Below, in pieces: positions 6,752 to 15,078 of a stretch of 24,073 bases of DNA. A model generated the notes under the pieces. The model was not told the origin of the DNA. It saw only the letters and a program-made list of their open reading frames with translations, and did not search any database. The position numbers were made by a program, and so were the translations under genes. Source of the stretch: Clostridia bacterium (GTDB taxonomy: Bacteria > Bacillota > Clostridia > Christensenellales > Borkfalkiaceae); NCBI GenBank assembly GCA_900767495.1, contig CAAFZH010000107.1, positions 1 to 24,073 of the forward strand. Reading direction: 5' to 3'. Position 1 is the stretch's first letter. Every line of letters begins with the position of its first letter.

Positions 6752-9217
6752 TTACGCCAACAAAGTTACTTTCGAGCCGTCGTAACAATAAAGTCTGCCG
6801 TCGCCGTTCGTCAGATACGGATAATCGTTCTGATAATTTACCGCCGCGCCGATATAATAAATTTTATCGCCGTCAACGCTCACGCCGTCGGCGCAGGTAT
6901 TCGCTATAACGGTCGTTTTACCGCTGTTTAAATCGTAACAATTGAACGTTTCGGTTTCCGTATCGGAATAATACAACTTTCCGTTACTTACGACGATTTC
7001 GTTTATTTTGACGTTTTTCTTTAAAATCTTTTCATCGCTGCCGTCGGTTTTGCATGACATCAGTTTATTCGTCTTTGAATTATAATAGTATAATCTTCCT
7101 CCGTTTACCGTTACGAAGGTAGACGGCTTTTTAAGGTCGGTCGCGCCGCCCGTGGTTAAGTTAAACGAGAACGTAGATTTTCCCAATGCGTTGTTGGTGG
7201 CAAAATAAAGCGTGTCGCCGACTTTTTCGAGATTGGAAACCCACAGACTTTTATCGAGCAATTTAGTCGAATTGCTCCCGTCAAGACCCATTTTGTATAA
7301 GTCGTTATTGTAAGCCGAACCGACCTTGATATAATATATCGTATCGCCGTCGAAAATAAGTTTGTCGCAACGGTCGGAAGAAATTTTTTCGCTTTCCTTG
7401 GTTTGCAAATTCATTCTGAAAAGCGCGTAATTAGTCGCTATGCAGGTCGAATAATACATATATCCGTTATAGAAATACACGTTTGAAACTCTGTCCTCCA
7501 AAACCTTATAGGCGCGCTTTGCGGCGATATTGTACTTGTACAACGTTCCGTCGCCGTAGGAATTTATAAAATACACCTCTCCGTTATACACTTTGGTTTC
7601 GGCGTAACACGCCTCTTTCATTTGCGGCGCGGCAGGCACGAAGCCTTGCATCAGATCGGTTTCGGTTTTTGAAGTCAGAGAGTACTTATACAAATGCTTG
7701 TCGTTCAACTTATAATAATACAGATCGTTACCGTTACATGAAAGCGAAGAATAACCGTCGCCGTTAGTTGCGGTCAACAACTTTTCTCCCGATAAGTTAT
7801 TATCTTTAACCATTTTCGCGCCGATTCTGTATATGCCGTCGCCGAAAATTTCGCTCGTTATTTTATCGTTGTTTACGTAATAAATATATTCGCCGATTTT
7901 ATTGAGGTACTTGCCCGAATCCGTAGTAAGTTTAATTTCCGTACCGCTCGCAAGATCTAATTTTCTTATCGCCGCCGCAACGCCGACGCCGATAATATTT
8001 TTAGTAGAGTTAAAATACAAAGTATTGCCGTCGGCAATAATATATTCGACTTTTTCGTCGGCATAATCGCCCGTTCTTACAACCGAACCGCTTTGTGCGT
8101 CGGCGGCGTTTTTGGCGACTTTGTATAACTTTTTACCGTCGCTTAAATTTGAATAATACAGATAGTCGCCTGCCGCGACAATATACGCAGCCTCATCTTT
8201 AACTATTCTTACGGGCGAGGAATTTTTATCGGTCAGGCTCGCCTTATAAATTCCGTTAGTATTCTTAGTATCTATAAGCGAATTTTTGGCGTAATACAAA
8301 TAACTTCCGTCGGTCGCAAGATATTCGCCCGCCACGTTGGTAAATACCGACGCACCGTTTGAAGAAGTATAAGTTTTTATCGCCGAGCCGAGCAACGCCT
8401 TTGACGAGTAAAACAATTTATCGTCGCTTGCAAGCAGGTATTCGGGCGAGTCGCCGTTTATTTTTTCAAGTTTGCCGCCCGTATAGGCGTATAGTTTTTT
8501 ATCGTCGAGATTATTCTGAAAGTATACGCCGCCAGAATATACCGCGCTGTAAAGTTGCTCCTCTTTGGAAGTAATTTTCAAAATCGCGTTTTTTGTAAGA
8601 GTATTATAATTCTTACCTTCGATCGTAAGCGCGACGGTATATTCGCCCACTTCGGTAACGGACGAAACTTCTTCGCCGTTGTATGTAATTTTTACCGTAA
8701 CGCCGACCGGGAGATCGCCTATAACCTCGACGGAATGGGGCAAACCGTCGTATTCGACGGTTAAATCCTCGAATGTAACACCCGTAATCGTTGCTTTTTT
8801 TATTGTCAACGTCGCGTTAAGCGTTAAGGTTTTATACCCGTCTTTGCTTATCGTTGCGGCAACGTTATATTCGCCCGCGTCGGTAGCCTTGTTCGAAGAA
8901 TACGTTACGGACGCGCCGTCAGGCAAACCCTTTACCGCAATCGTCTTTTCCGTGCCGTCGTACACATACTCTGCGTTATCGAAACTTATGCCGACAAAAT
9001 CTTCGAGCGAAACCTCGCCCGAGCCGCCTGAACTGCCCGAACCACCCGAACTGCCCGAGCCGCTTATATCGCTTAAACTGCCCGAGCCGTCGTCGGAATC
9101 GGTCTGTGAGGTTTGCCCCGTCGAATTACCTCCCCCGTTGCCGCAAGAAGTCGCGAAGATAGCCGCAAAAACGCAGACTACGGACAAAATCAATATCAAA
9201 ACTCTTTTCGTATACAT
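6752..9217 (-). CDS. Surface lipoprotein with MBG-like repeats and DUF5050-type beta-propeller
   Basis: This is a predicted extracytoplasmic lipoprotein of 821 residues. The signal peptide ends at FATSC with the lipidated Cys at residue 25, followed by a Gly/Ser/Asp-rich low-complexity spacer (about 26-70). Two MBG-like beta domains follow (about 75-220), marked by EYVYDGTEKTIAVKGLP with TDAGEYNV and by VEYDGLPHSVEVIG with TEVGEYTV. The rest is a repeat-rich region with motifs such as LYYYNS, IYYIGA and GDTLYF every 40-50 residues, typical of DUF5050-like beta-propellers. It probably binds ligands or polymers at the cell surface; no catalytic motif is visible. It starts 20 nt after the XRE regulator gene with an AGGAG site, so the two are probably cotranscribed. 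There is no U-tailed terminator after its stop. Confidence 0.8.
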   Translation of the reverse strand: MYTKRVLILILSVVCVFAAIFATSCGNGGGNSTGQTSQTDSDDGSGSLSDISGSGSSGGSGSSGGSGEVSLEDFVGISFDNAEYVYDGTEKTIAVKGLPDGASVTYSSNKATDAGEYNVAATISKDGYKTLTLNATLTIKKATITGVTFEDLTVEYDGLPHSVEVIGDLPVGVTVKITYNGEEVSSVTEVGEYTVALTIEGKNYNTLTKNAILKITSKEEQLYSAVYSGGVYFQNNLDDKKLYAYTGGKLEKINGDSPEYLLASDDKLFYSSKALLGSAIKTYTSSNGASVFTNVAGEYLATDGSYLYYAKNSLIDTKNTNGIYKASLTDKNSSPVRIVKDEAAYIVAAGDYLYYSNLSDGKKLYKVAKNAADAQSGSVVRTGDYADEKVEYIIADGNTLYFNSTKNIIGVGVAAAIRKLDLASGTEIKLTTDSGKYLNKIGEYIYYVNNDKITSEIFGDGIYRIGAKMVKDNNLSGEKLLTATNGDGYSSLSCNGNDLYYYKLNDKHLYKYSLTSKTETDLMQGFVPAAPQMKEACYAETKVYNGEVYFINSYGDGTLYKYNIAAKRAYKVLEDRVSNVYFYNGYMYYSTCIATNYALFRMNLQTKESEKISSDRCDKLIFDGDTIYYIKVGSAYNNDLYKMGLDGSNSTKLLDKSLWVSNLEKVGDTLYFATNNALGKSTFSFNLTTGGATDLKKPSTFVTVNGGRLYYYNSKTNKLMSCKTDGSDEKILKKNVKINEIVVSNGKLYYSDTETETFNCYDLNSGKTTVIANTCADGVSVDGDKIYYIGAAVNYQNDYPYLTNGDGRLYCYDGSKVTLLA

Positions 9218-9237
9218 ATGAATAACACTCCTGAAAC

Positions 9238-10059
9238 TTAATCAAAATTCGAATATTCGCCCTTTTCGGGGTATTTTATGTTTTTTGCAAGCGCAAACGG
9301 ATAAACGAAAATCGCAACAATTCCGCCTATTACTACCGAAAGCAGCGCGCATGCGACGGTAATTAAAACGCTCAGGACGAAAAACAATATTTTCATACCT
9401 ATCAAAAACAGAAAACCGTCTATATCGAAAGAAAAAATTATCCCCGGGAATTTTACCACGCTCCATTCAAGCACGCCCATAACGACCTCGCCTACGACGT
9501 TGTTATAAAGTATAAGGCACGCGACGAACGGGAACAAAAACGCCGAACCGATTATTCCTTCGATTAAAGCGTTGTCTTTTAACGAACAAACGCTAGCGAT
9601 AATGCCTATAATAGTGATTAAAGACGGCCAGATAAAAGCGTGGATTCTGCGTCTTTTACCGTTTGCGATCGCTTTGTCCTTACTGTCTTGTTTTTCTTTA
9701 CGCGCACATTCCGCACATTTTATACGCATACTGTCGCCGCGCTGTTCCCTTACGATTTTACTGCCGTCAAAAATAGGTTTATTGCAAACCTCGCATACGG
9801 CAAGCACCGGTTTATAGTTATCCTGCGCAGCGGTTGTTGCTGTTTCGTCTTTTACTTCATCGGTTGTTTTTCCGCCGAAATAAGTTATAGGAACGCCCAA
9901 TACGTCCGACAACTCGCATATAGTTTCAAAGTCGGGAACGGACTCTCCGCGCTCCCATTTAGATACGGCTTGAAAAGTAACGTGCATTTTATCGCCCAAA
10001 TCGGCTTGCGTTAAACCTTTATCTTTTCTAGCCTTTGCTATTTTATCACCGATATTCAC
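9238..10059 (-). CDS. Membrane-anchored XRE-family regulator with zinc-ribbon-like CxxC pairs
   Basis: This 273-residue protein has an N-terminal XRE helix-turn-helix (residues 1-58; LTQADLGDKMHVTFQAVSKW, then ERGESVPD). A probable zinc-binding segment with C89-x2-C92 and C115-x2-C118 follows, then about four hydrophobic segments from residue 133 onward (IHAFIWPSLITIIGIIASV and others). It may therefore be a membrane-bound regulator; the signal is unknown. It starts with GTG at 10059, 7 nt after a GGAGG site. The downstream lipoprotein is in the same likely operon and may be its target or its sensor partner, which is inference from position only. Confidence 0.83.
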   Translation of the reverse strand: MNIGDKIAKARKDKGLTQADLGDKMHVTFQAVSKWERGESVPDFETICELSDVLGVPITYFGGKTTDEVKDETATTAAQDNYKPVLAVCEVCNKPIFDGSKIVREQRGDSMRIKCAECARKEKQDSKDKAIANGKRRRIHAFIWPSLITIIGIIASVCSLKDNALIEGIIGSAFLFPFVACLILYNNVVGEVVMGVLEWSVVKFPGIIFSFDIDGFLFLIGMKILFFVLSVLITVACALLSVVIGGIVAIFVYPFALAKNIKYPEKGEYSNFD

Positions 10060-10088
10060 AAATTAACCTCCGTCAATGAACTACTATT

Positions 10089-10117
10089 ATTTTATCACTC
10101 GCAAAAAAACTTTGCAA
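10089..10117 (-). promoter_or_regulatory. Promoter of the XRE-lipoprotein unit
   Basis: TTGCAA (10117-10112), 17 bp and TAAAAT (10094-10089) on the minus strand place the transcription start near 10082, about 22 nt before the GTG start. Confidence 0.6.
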
Positions 10118-10135
10118 TCACTTTCGCTAAACCGA

Positions 10136-10192
10136 TAGTTGAATTGACTAAACTATTAGTTGAACCGCCGTTTTACTCAACAAATAGTTGAA
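10136..10192. repeat. Three TAGTTGAA direct repeats, candidate operator cluster
   Basis: TAGTTGAA occurs at 10136-10143, 10157-10164 and 10185-10192, with start-to-start spacing of 21 and 28 bp. The second copy is part of AACTA-T-TAGTT, and the third sits in TCAAC-AAATA-GTTGA, so half-sites in both orientations are present. The cluster lies upstream of the XRE promoter -35 box. A cluster like this beside an XRE gene suggests autoregulation; no protein-DNA match is known to me. Confidence 0.45.
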
Positions 10193-10209
10193 ATCAGCCC
10201 GACAAAAAC

Positions 10210-10272
10210 AAAAAAACGGCTATTTAAATAAGTATAAAGCATATTACGCCTTATTCTTGCTTAAATAGCCGT
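10210..10272 (-). terminator. Intrinsic terminator of the comM-trxA operon
   Basis: ACGGCTATTTAA (10216-10227) and TTAAATAGCCGT (10261-10272) pair perfectly over 12 bp. An extra AATAAG/CTTATT stem sits inside the loop. On the minus strand the structure is followed by seven U. It lies 24 nt past the trxA stop. Confidence 0.85.
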
Positions 10273-10296
10273 ATGAAAAACAAACTTAAAATATAC

Positions 10297-10623
10297 TCAG
10301 ATGTACTTGATAAGCATTTCGGAAAGTTCGCTTTTTGTGGTCAGACCGACCGTTTTTTCTTTAAGTTCGCCGCCGACGAAAACCATAAGCGTAGGTATGC
10401 TCGTAATTCCGTATTCCAACGCGGTTTTTTCGCTTTCGTCAACGTTTACTTTAACTATCTTTACTTTGCCCGCTATATCGGGGGCAAGTTCGCGAAGAAC
10501 GTCGCCTTGCATTTTGCACGGCATACACCACGATGCCCAGAAATCTACGAGTACGGGTTTATCGCTTTGCAAAACTTCCTCAGAAAATTCTTCGTCAATT
10601 ACGTTTTTAATAAGTTCTTCCAT
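10297..10623 (-). CDS. Thioredoxin with an atypical CMPC active site
   Basis: This small cytoplasmic thiol-disulfide oxidoreductase has 108 residues, the usual thioredoxin length. The fold markers are VLVDFWASW, the cis-Pro in SIPT (residue 77) and the closing GGELKEKTVG. The active site is W32-C-M-P-C36, with Met where thioredoxins normally have Gly (WCGPC). The residues between the cysteines set redox potential and partner choice, so it may act on a restricted set of targets. It is the last gene of the operon, 18 nt after hisS, with an AAAGGAG site. Confidence 0.92.
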   Translation of the reverse strand: MEELIKNVIDEEFSEEVLQSDKPVLVDFWASWCMPCKMQGDVLRELAPDIAGKVKIVKVNVDESEKTALEYGITSIPTLMVFVGGELKEKTVGLTTKSELSEMLIKYI

Positions 10624-10641
10624 ATTAACAGTATGCTCCTT

Positions 10642-11886
10642 TTAAAGTAAAAAATTCTTTAATTCGTCGATTTTGACTTCCGTCTGACTGCCGTCGGACA
10701 TTTTTTTAACTCTGCAAACGCCGCTTGCAAGTTCGTTTTCGCCTATGGTTGCAACGTACTCCGCGCCTATTTTGTCGGCGTACTTAAACTGCGCTTTTAT
10801 TCCCCTGCCCGCGTGTTCGAGTTCGGCTTTAACGCCCTTATCGCGCAATGCGCAGACCACCCCGAAGGCTTTTTCGTAAGCAGCCTCTCCCATAGTGGCG
10901 ATAAAAATCTTTACGGGGTCTTCCTTGGGAATTTCTACGCCCTGCGCCTCCATAAGCATAAGCACGCGCTCTATGCCCATACCGAAACCGACTCCGCAAG
11001 TCGGCTCGCCGCCGAGTTGAGCGATTAAATCGTCGTATCTGCCGCCGCCGCAAACCGTGCCTTGCGAGCCGAGCGCGGTGGTAACGAATTCGAATACGGT
11101 TTTGGTGTAATAGTCCAACCCCCTTACGATATAAGGATCGACCTCGTACTCTATGCCCGCAATTTCCAAAAACTTTTTAAGTTTTTCAAAGTGCGCCGAG
11201 CAGTCGTCGCAAAGGTAGTCGGTAATTTTGGGCGCGTCCACGCAAAGAGCCTTACATTCCTCGCTTTTGCAATCGAGTATACGCAAGGGGTTTTTAACGT
11301 ATCTTTCTCTGCAAGTAGCGCAAAGTTTATCGAGTTTATCCGCAAAATACGCCCTTAAAGCCTCGTTATACTTTTTGCGGCATTCCTTGCAACCCATACT
11401 GTTTATATGCAGTTTTACTTTAAGTCCGAGCGCAGTAAGCACGCTGTGCGCGAGTTTTATAACTTCCGCGTCGACGTCCGCGCCCGAGCCGCCGTAAATC
11501 TCCACGCCGAACTGGTGATGCTCGCGAAGTCTGCCTTTCTGGGGATTTTCGTAACGGAATACGGGTGATATATAATAAGTTTTAAGCGGCATTGCGCCGT
11601 TGAAAAGTCCGTTTTCGATAAAACTTCTCGCAACGCCCGACGTCCCCTCGGGTTTGAGCGTAATGCTGCGCTCGCCCTTATCGAGGAAAGTATACATCTC
11701 CTTGTTTACGACGTCGGTAGTTTCGCCTACGCCGCGCAAAAAAAGTTCGGTATGCTCGAAAACAGGCGTTCTTATCTCGTTTAAACAATAATCGGACGCT
11801 ATTTTTTTTACGGTGTTTTCAACGTAATGCCATTTGTAACTTTCAAAAGGCAATACGTCTTTTGTTCCTTTGGGTATATTTATCAT
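10642..11886 (-). CDS. hisS: Histidyl-tRNA synthetase
   Basis: This class II aminoacyl-tRNA synthetase of 414 residues charges tRNA-His in the cytoplasm. The N-terminal PKGTKDVLP is the HisRS hallmark. Motif 2 is YISPVFRYENPQKGRLREHHQ, cut here to its core FRYENPQKGR. The His-specific loop is RGLDYYTKTVFEF, and motif 3 is GVGFGMGIERVLM. The insertion domain is Cys-rich (CKECRKKY, CATCRERY, CKSEEC, CDDC), as in clostridial HisRS. The anticodon-binding domain closes the protein. It starts 15 nt after hslU, so it is expressed from the comM promoter unless an internal promoter exists. Confidence 0.96.
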   Translation of the reverse strand: MINIPKGTKDVLPFESYKWHYVENTVKKIASDYCLNEIRTPVFEHTELFLRGVGETTDVVNKEMYTFLDKGERSITLKPEGTSGVARSFIENGLFNGAMPLKTYYISPVFRYENPQKGRLREHHQFGVEIYGGSGADVDAEVIKLAHSVLTALGLKVKLHINSMGCKECRKKYNEALRAYFADKLDKLCATCRERYVKNPLRILDCKSEECKALCVDAPKITDYLCDDCSAHFEKLKKFLEIAGIEYEVDPYIVRGLDYYTKTVFEFVTTALGSQGTVCGGGRYDDLIAQLGGEPTCGVGFGMGIERVLMLMEAQGVEIPKEDPVKIFIATMGEAAYEKAFGVVCALRDKGVKAELEHAGRGIKAQFKYADKIGAEYVATIGENELASGVCRVKKMSDGSQTEVKIDELKNFLL

Positions 11887-11901
11887 TTCAGTTACCTTAA
11901 A

Positions 11902-13212
11902 TTAAAGTATATATTTTTCTACGCTTTGTTGCTTTATAACCGAGGACAAATGCTCGTCGACGTACTTGCCGTCGATAACCACTTTGGTAAGCGGAATATC
12001 GTCGCCCGCATTGAACGAAATATCCTCTACGAGATTTTCCATTACGGTATGCAGCCTTCTTGCGCCTATATCTTCGCTCGTGGCGTTTATCTCCGCCGAA
12101 AGTTCGGCTATCCGCTCTATTGCGTCGCTAGTAAATTCAAGTTGAATATTATCCACCGCGAGAAGAGTTGCGTATTGCGTAGTAATGGCGTTCTTGGGTT
12201 TGGTAAGAATATTAACGAAGTCTTCTTTATTAAGACTTTTAAGTTCGACCTTTACGGGGAATCTGCCCTGAAGTTCCGGGATAAGATCTTCCACCGAAGA
12301 AACGTGGAACGCGCCCGCCGCTATAAACAGTATATAGTCGGTTTTGACAACGCCGTATTTGGTGGAAACCGAACAACCTTCGACTATGGGCAGAATATCT
12401 CTCTGAACGCCCTCGCGGGATACGTCCTGTCCGCCGCCCTGCTTGGCACGGTTGGCTATTTTATCAATTTCGTCTATAAAGATAATGCCCTCTTCCTCGG
12501 CGCGGCGCACGCCCTCGGATTTAACAGCGTCGTTATCGATAAGTTTGTCGCTTTCTTCGGCGGTGATAACCTCGGTCGCCTCTTTTATGGTAAGTTTGCG
12601 CATTTTGCGGCGTTTGGGCATAAAATCGCCGAAGATAGAACCGAGCGAAATCTCGGCTTGCGAACCGTTAAGATCAAGCGTGGGCAACTCGTCGGGGACT
12701 TCTATTTCGACTATCGTCGAATCATACTTGCCCTTACGAAAATCTTCTATAACCTGTCTTTCCCAGATATCTTTGGGCGTTTCGCCGCGGTCGCGTTCGA
12801 GTACGGCGAAAAGCGATTTGGTAATGCGCCTCTCCGCAGCCGCGGCGGCTTTTATCCTTACCGACGCAAACTGCTCTTCTTTTACCATTCTGACGCTCGC
12901 CTCGACCAGATCGCGGATCATGGATTCGACGTCCCTGCCAACGTAACCCACCTCGGTATACTTGGTAGCCTCTACCTTGATAAACGGCGCGCCCACGAGT
13001 TTGGCAAGTCGCCTTGCTATCTCGGTTTTACCTACGCCCGTAGGTCCTTTCATTATAATGTTTTTGGGAGTAATTTCTTCCCTTTGCTCTACGGTAAGTT
13101 TACTGCGCCTGTAACGGTTTCTCAATGCGACCGCAACGGCTTTTTTTGCCTCGTCCTGCCCGACGATAAATTTATCTAATTCTTTTACTATCTCTCTCGG
13201 CGTTAAATTCAT
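11902..13212 (-). CDS. hslU: HslU (ClpY) ATPase subunit of the HslUV protease
   Basis: This AAA+ unfoldase feeds proteins to HslV. The 436-residue chain has Walker A GPTGVGKT (residues 56-63), the pore loop GYVG (89-92), a charged intermediate I-domain (about 110-235), Walker B IIFIDEID (243-250) and the sensor region LQGRFPVKVEL. The C-terminus ends in KYIL, matching the short hydrophobic tail that docks into HslV. I start at ATG 13212, which has a GAGGAG site 7 nt upstream; the frame extends 7 codons further into hslV without a better site. The gene follows hslV by 4 nt. Confidence 0.96.
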   Translation of the reverse strand: MNLTPREIVKELDKFIVGQDEAKKAVAVALRNRYRRSKLTVEQREEITPKNIIMKGPTGVGKTEIARRLAKLVGAPFIKVEATKYTEVGYVGRDVESMIRDLVEASVRMVKEEQFASVRIKAAAAAERRITKSLFAVLERDRGETPKDIWERQVIEDFRKGKYDSTIVEIEVPDELPTLDLNGSQAEISLGSIFGDFMPKRRKMRKLTIKEATEVITAEESDKLIDNDAVKSEGVRRAEEEGIIFIDEIDKIANRAKQGGGQDVSREGVQRDILPIVEGCSVSTKYGVVKTDYILFIAAGAFHVSSVEDLIPELQGRFPVKVELKSLNKEDFVNILTKPKNAITTQYATLLAVDNIQLEFTSDAIERIAELSAEINATSEDIGARRLHTVMENLVEDISFNAGDDIPLTKVVIDGKYVDEHLSSVIKQQSVEKYIL

Positions 13213-13216
13213 TTTT

Positions 13217-13771
13217 TCACTCCTCGTTTTCAATAGTTTCGCAACGAATGTTATCGTTGGTAAATACGCAGATTTTACTTGCTATTTTAAGTGCTTTGGT
13301 CGCTATTTGTTCGGCTGAAAAATCGGTTTCTTCGTAAAGCGCGCGCGCCGCAGCCAAAGCGTAATTGCCGCCGCTGCCTATGGCGCAGACTCCGTCGTCG
13401 GGGGTCATGACTTCGCCCGAACCCGACACTATCAGAAGCGAATTTTTGTCCGCGCAGATAAGCATCGCCTCGAGTTTTCTTCCTACCTGATCTTTACGCC
13501 ATTGTTCGGCAAGTTCCACACAACTTCTTTCAAGGTTGCCCGCGTATTTACCGAGCATTGCCTCTAACCTTTCACAAAGCGAGAACGCGTCCGAAACAGT
13601 ACCCGCAAAGCCGATAATTACGTTCCCGTTATAAATTCTCCTTACCTTTACCGCCGTGCTTTTAAATACGACGCTTTCGCCGAGCGTAACCTGACCGTCC
13701 CCCGCGATTGCCGTTTGTCCGTTGCGTTTTACGGCGCATATCGTTGTGCCGTGAAATTCAATATTGCTCAT
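13217..13771 (-). CDS. hslV: HslV (ClpQ) peptidase subunit of the HslUV protease
   Basis: This is the proteasome-like N-terminal nucleophile peptidase of 184 residues. The sequence MSNIEFHG precedes TTICAVKRNG, so self-cleavage should expose Thr9 as the catalytic residue, giving an 8-residue propeptide, longer than the one-residue removal seen in E. coli. The GDGQVTLG, GFAGTVSDAF and IGSGGNYALAAARAL motifs are characteristic. The start overlaps the trmFO stop by 4 nt and has an AAGGAG site. It acts with HslU encoded next. Confidence 0.96.
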   Translation of the reverse strand: MSNIEFHGTTICAVKRNGQTAIAGDGQVTLGESVVFKSTAVKVRRIYNGNVIIGFAGTVSDAFSLCERLEAMLGKYAGNLERSCVELAEQWRKDQVGRKLEAMLICADKNSLLIVSGSGEVMTPDDGVCAIGSGGNYALAAARALYEETDFSAEQIATKALKIASKICVFTNDNIRCETIENEE

Positions 13772-15078
13772 AATTGCTCCTTTACTTCTTTGATTATTTT
13801 GAGTGCGCGCTCGCTTAAAGCGCGTTTTTTATCGGCTTTCTTTTTGATTATTTCTCCAAGCGGTTTTAAAATGCCGTAGTTGGCGTTCATGGGTTGAAAA
13901 TCGGGATTTTCGGTGGCGACGTAATTTGCAAGCGCGCCTATCACCGTCTGATTATCGAGCGAGAGCGACTGTTTGCCGCAAAGTTTTCTGTCCATATTTA
14001 TCGCCGCCAGAAGTCCGCTCGCCGTGCTTTCGACGTAACCTTCCACTCCCGTTATCTGCCCTGCAAAGAACGCAGTCGGGTGGTTTTTAAGCGAATAGTC
14101 GGCGTTAAGCACTTTGGGCGAATCTATATAAGTGTTTTTGTGCATAACCCCGTAACGCAAAAACTCGGCGTTTTTAAGCGCGGGGAACATAGAAAACACT
14201 CGCTTTTGTTCGGGGAATAAAAGATTGGTCTGAAAACCGACGAGATTGTATCTTTGTCCGTTTTCGTCCTCTTTTCTCAGTTGCATACACGCATACGGTC
14301 GTCTGCCGGTTTTAGGATCGTCCAGTCCCACGGGTTTTAACGGTCCGAACCGAAGAGTGTCCTCGCCCCTCGCCGCCATAATCTCTACCGGCATACACCC
14401 CTCGAAAACTTTCATATTTTCAAAGTCGTGCAGTTCTACGCGCTTTGCGGTTATAAGTTGTTCGTAAAACGCCTTATAGCCCTCTTTATCGATGGGACAG
14501 TTTACGTAATCGCCCTCGCCGACTTCGCCGTAACGGTCGGCGATAAAGGCGTTGGAAAAATCTATGCTGTCGCCCGAAACTATCGGCGCGGCAGCGTCGT
14601 AAAAGTAAAATCCGTCGCCGGTAACGCCCTTTATAAACTCGCACAAAGCCGACGTCGTCAAAGGCCCTGTGGCTATAATGACGTTTTCGCCCAAATCGAC
14701 GCTCTTTACTTCTTCCGAAACGAACTCTATATTATCAAAACGTTTCAGTCCCTCGGTAATTGCGGCGGCGAACGCCTCCCTGTCAACGGCGAGAGCCGCG
14801 CCCGCCGGTACGCTCGTTTTGTCGGCGCAATCTATAACGAAAGAGCCTAATATGCGCATTTCTTCTTTTAAAAGTCCGCAGGCGTTGGCGTATATATCGT
14901 TACTCTTTAAAGAGTTGGAACAAACGAGTTCGCCGTAATTTTTGTTGCTGTGCGCGGGGGTAAAGGCGTTGGGTTTTATATCGACGAGTTTAACGGCATA
15001 ACCTTTTTTCGCAAGGTAATACGCCGCCTCGCTGCCCGCAAGTCCGCCGCCTATAACGGTAATTTTACTTTGATTCAT
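13768..15078 (-). CDS. trmFO: Methylenetetrahydrofolate-tRNA-(uracil-5-)-methyltransferase
   Basis: This flavoprotein of 436 residues methylates U54 of tRNA (m5U54) using methylene-tetrahydrofolate. The N-terminal FAD site is ITVIGGGLAGSEAAYYLAKKG. Family motifs include HSNKNYGELVCSNSLKS, VDREAFAAAI, FGPLKPVGL and the C-terminal GYVESTASGLLAAIN. I start at ATG 15078 (MNQSKITVIGGG); the frame extends to 15156, but that part is only the out-of-frame end of topA. The start overlaps the topA coding end by 14 nt with a weak purine-rich ribosome site, suggesting coupled translation. Confidence 0.96.
   Translation of the reverse strand: MNQSKITVIGGGLAGSEAAYYLAKKGYAVKLVDIKPNAFTPAHSNKNYGELVCSNSLKSNDIYANACGLLKEEMRILGSFVIDCADKTSVPAGAALAVDREAFAAAITEGLKRFDNIEFVSEEVKSVDLGENVIIATGPLTTSALCEFIKGVTGDGFYFYDAAAPIVSGDSIDFSNAFIADRYGEVGEGDYVNCPIDKEGYKAFYEQLITAKRVELHDFENMKVFEGCMPVEIMAARGEDTLRFGPLKPVGLDDPKTGRRPYACMQLRKEDENGQRYNLVGFQTNLLFPEQKRVFSMFPALKNAEFLRYGVMHKNTYIDSPKVLNADYSLKNHPTAFFAGQITGVEGYVESTASGLLAAINMDRKLCGKQSLSLDNQTVIGALANYVATENPDFQPMNANYGILKPLGEIIKKKADKKRALSERALKIIKEVKEQL

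Noticed and set aside
8679..9221. Plus-strand frame rich in Pro-Glu repeats
   Set aside because: It mirrors the Gly/Ser-rich spacer of the lipoprotein on the minus strand and has no independent support.
11151..11400. Cys-rich insertion in HisRS as a novel zinc domain
   Set aside because: Comparable CxxC-containing insertions are found in clostridial HisRS, so it is not new.
11827..13179. Long open frame of 450 codons on the plus strand
   Set aside because: It is fully antisense to hslU, has no ribosome site or domain resemblance, and arises from the codon bias of the opposite strand.
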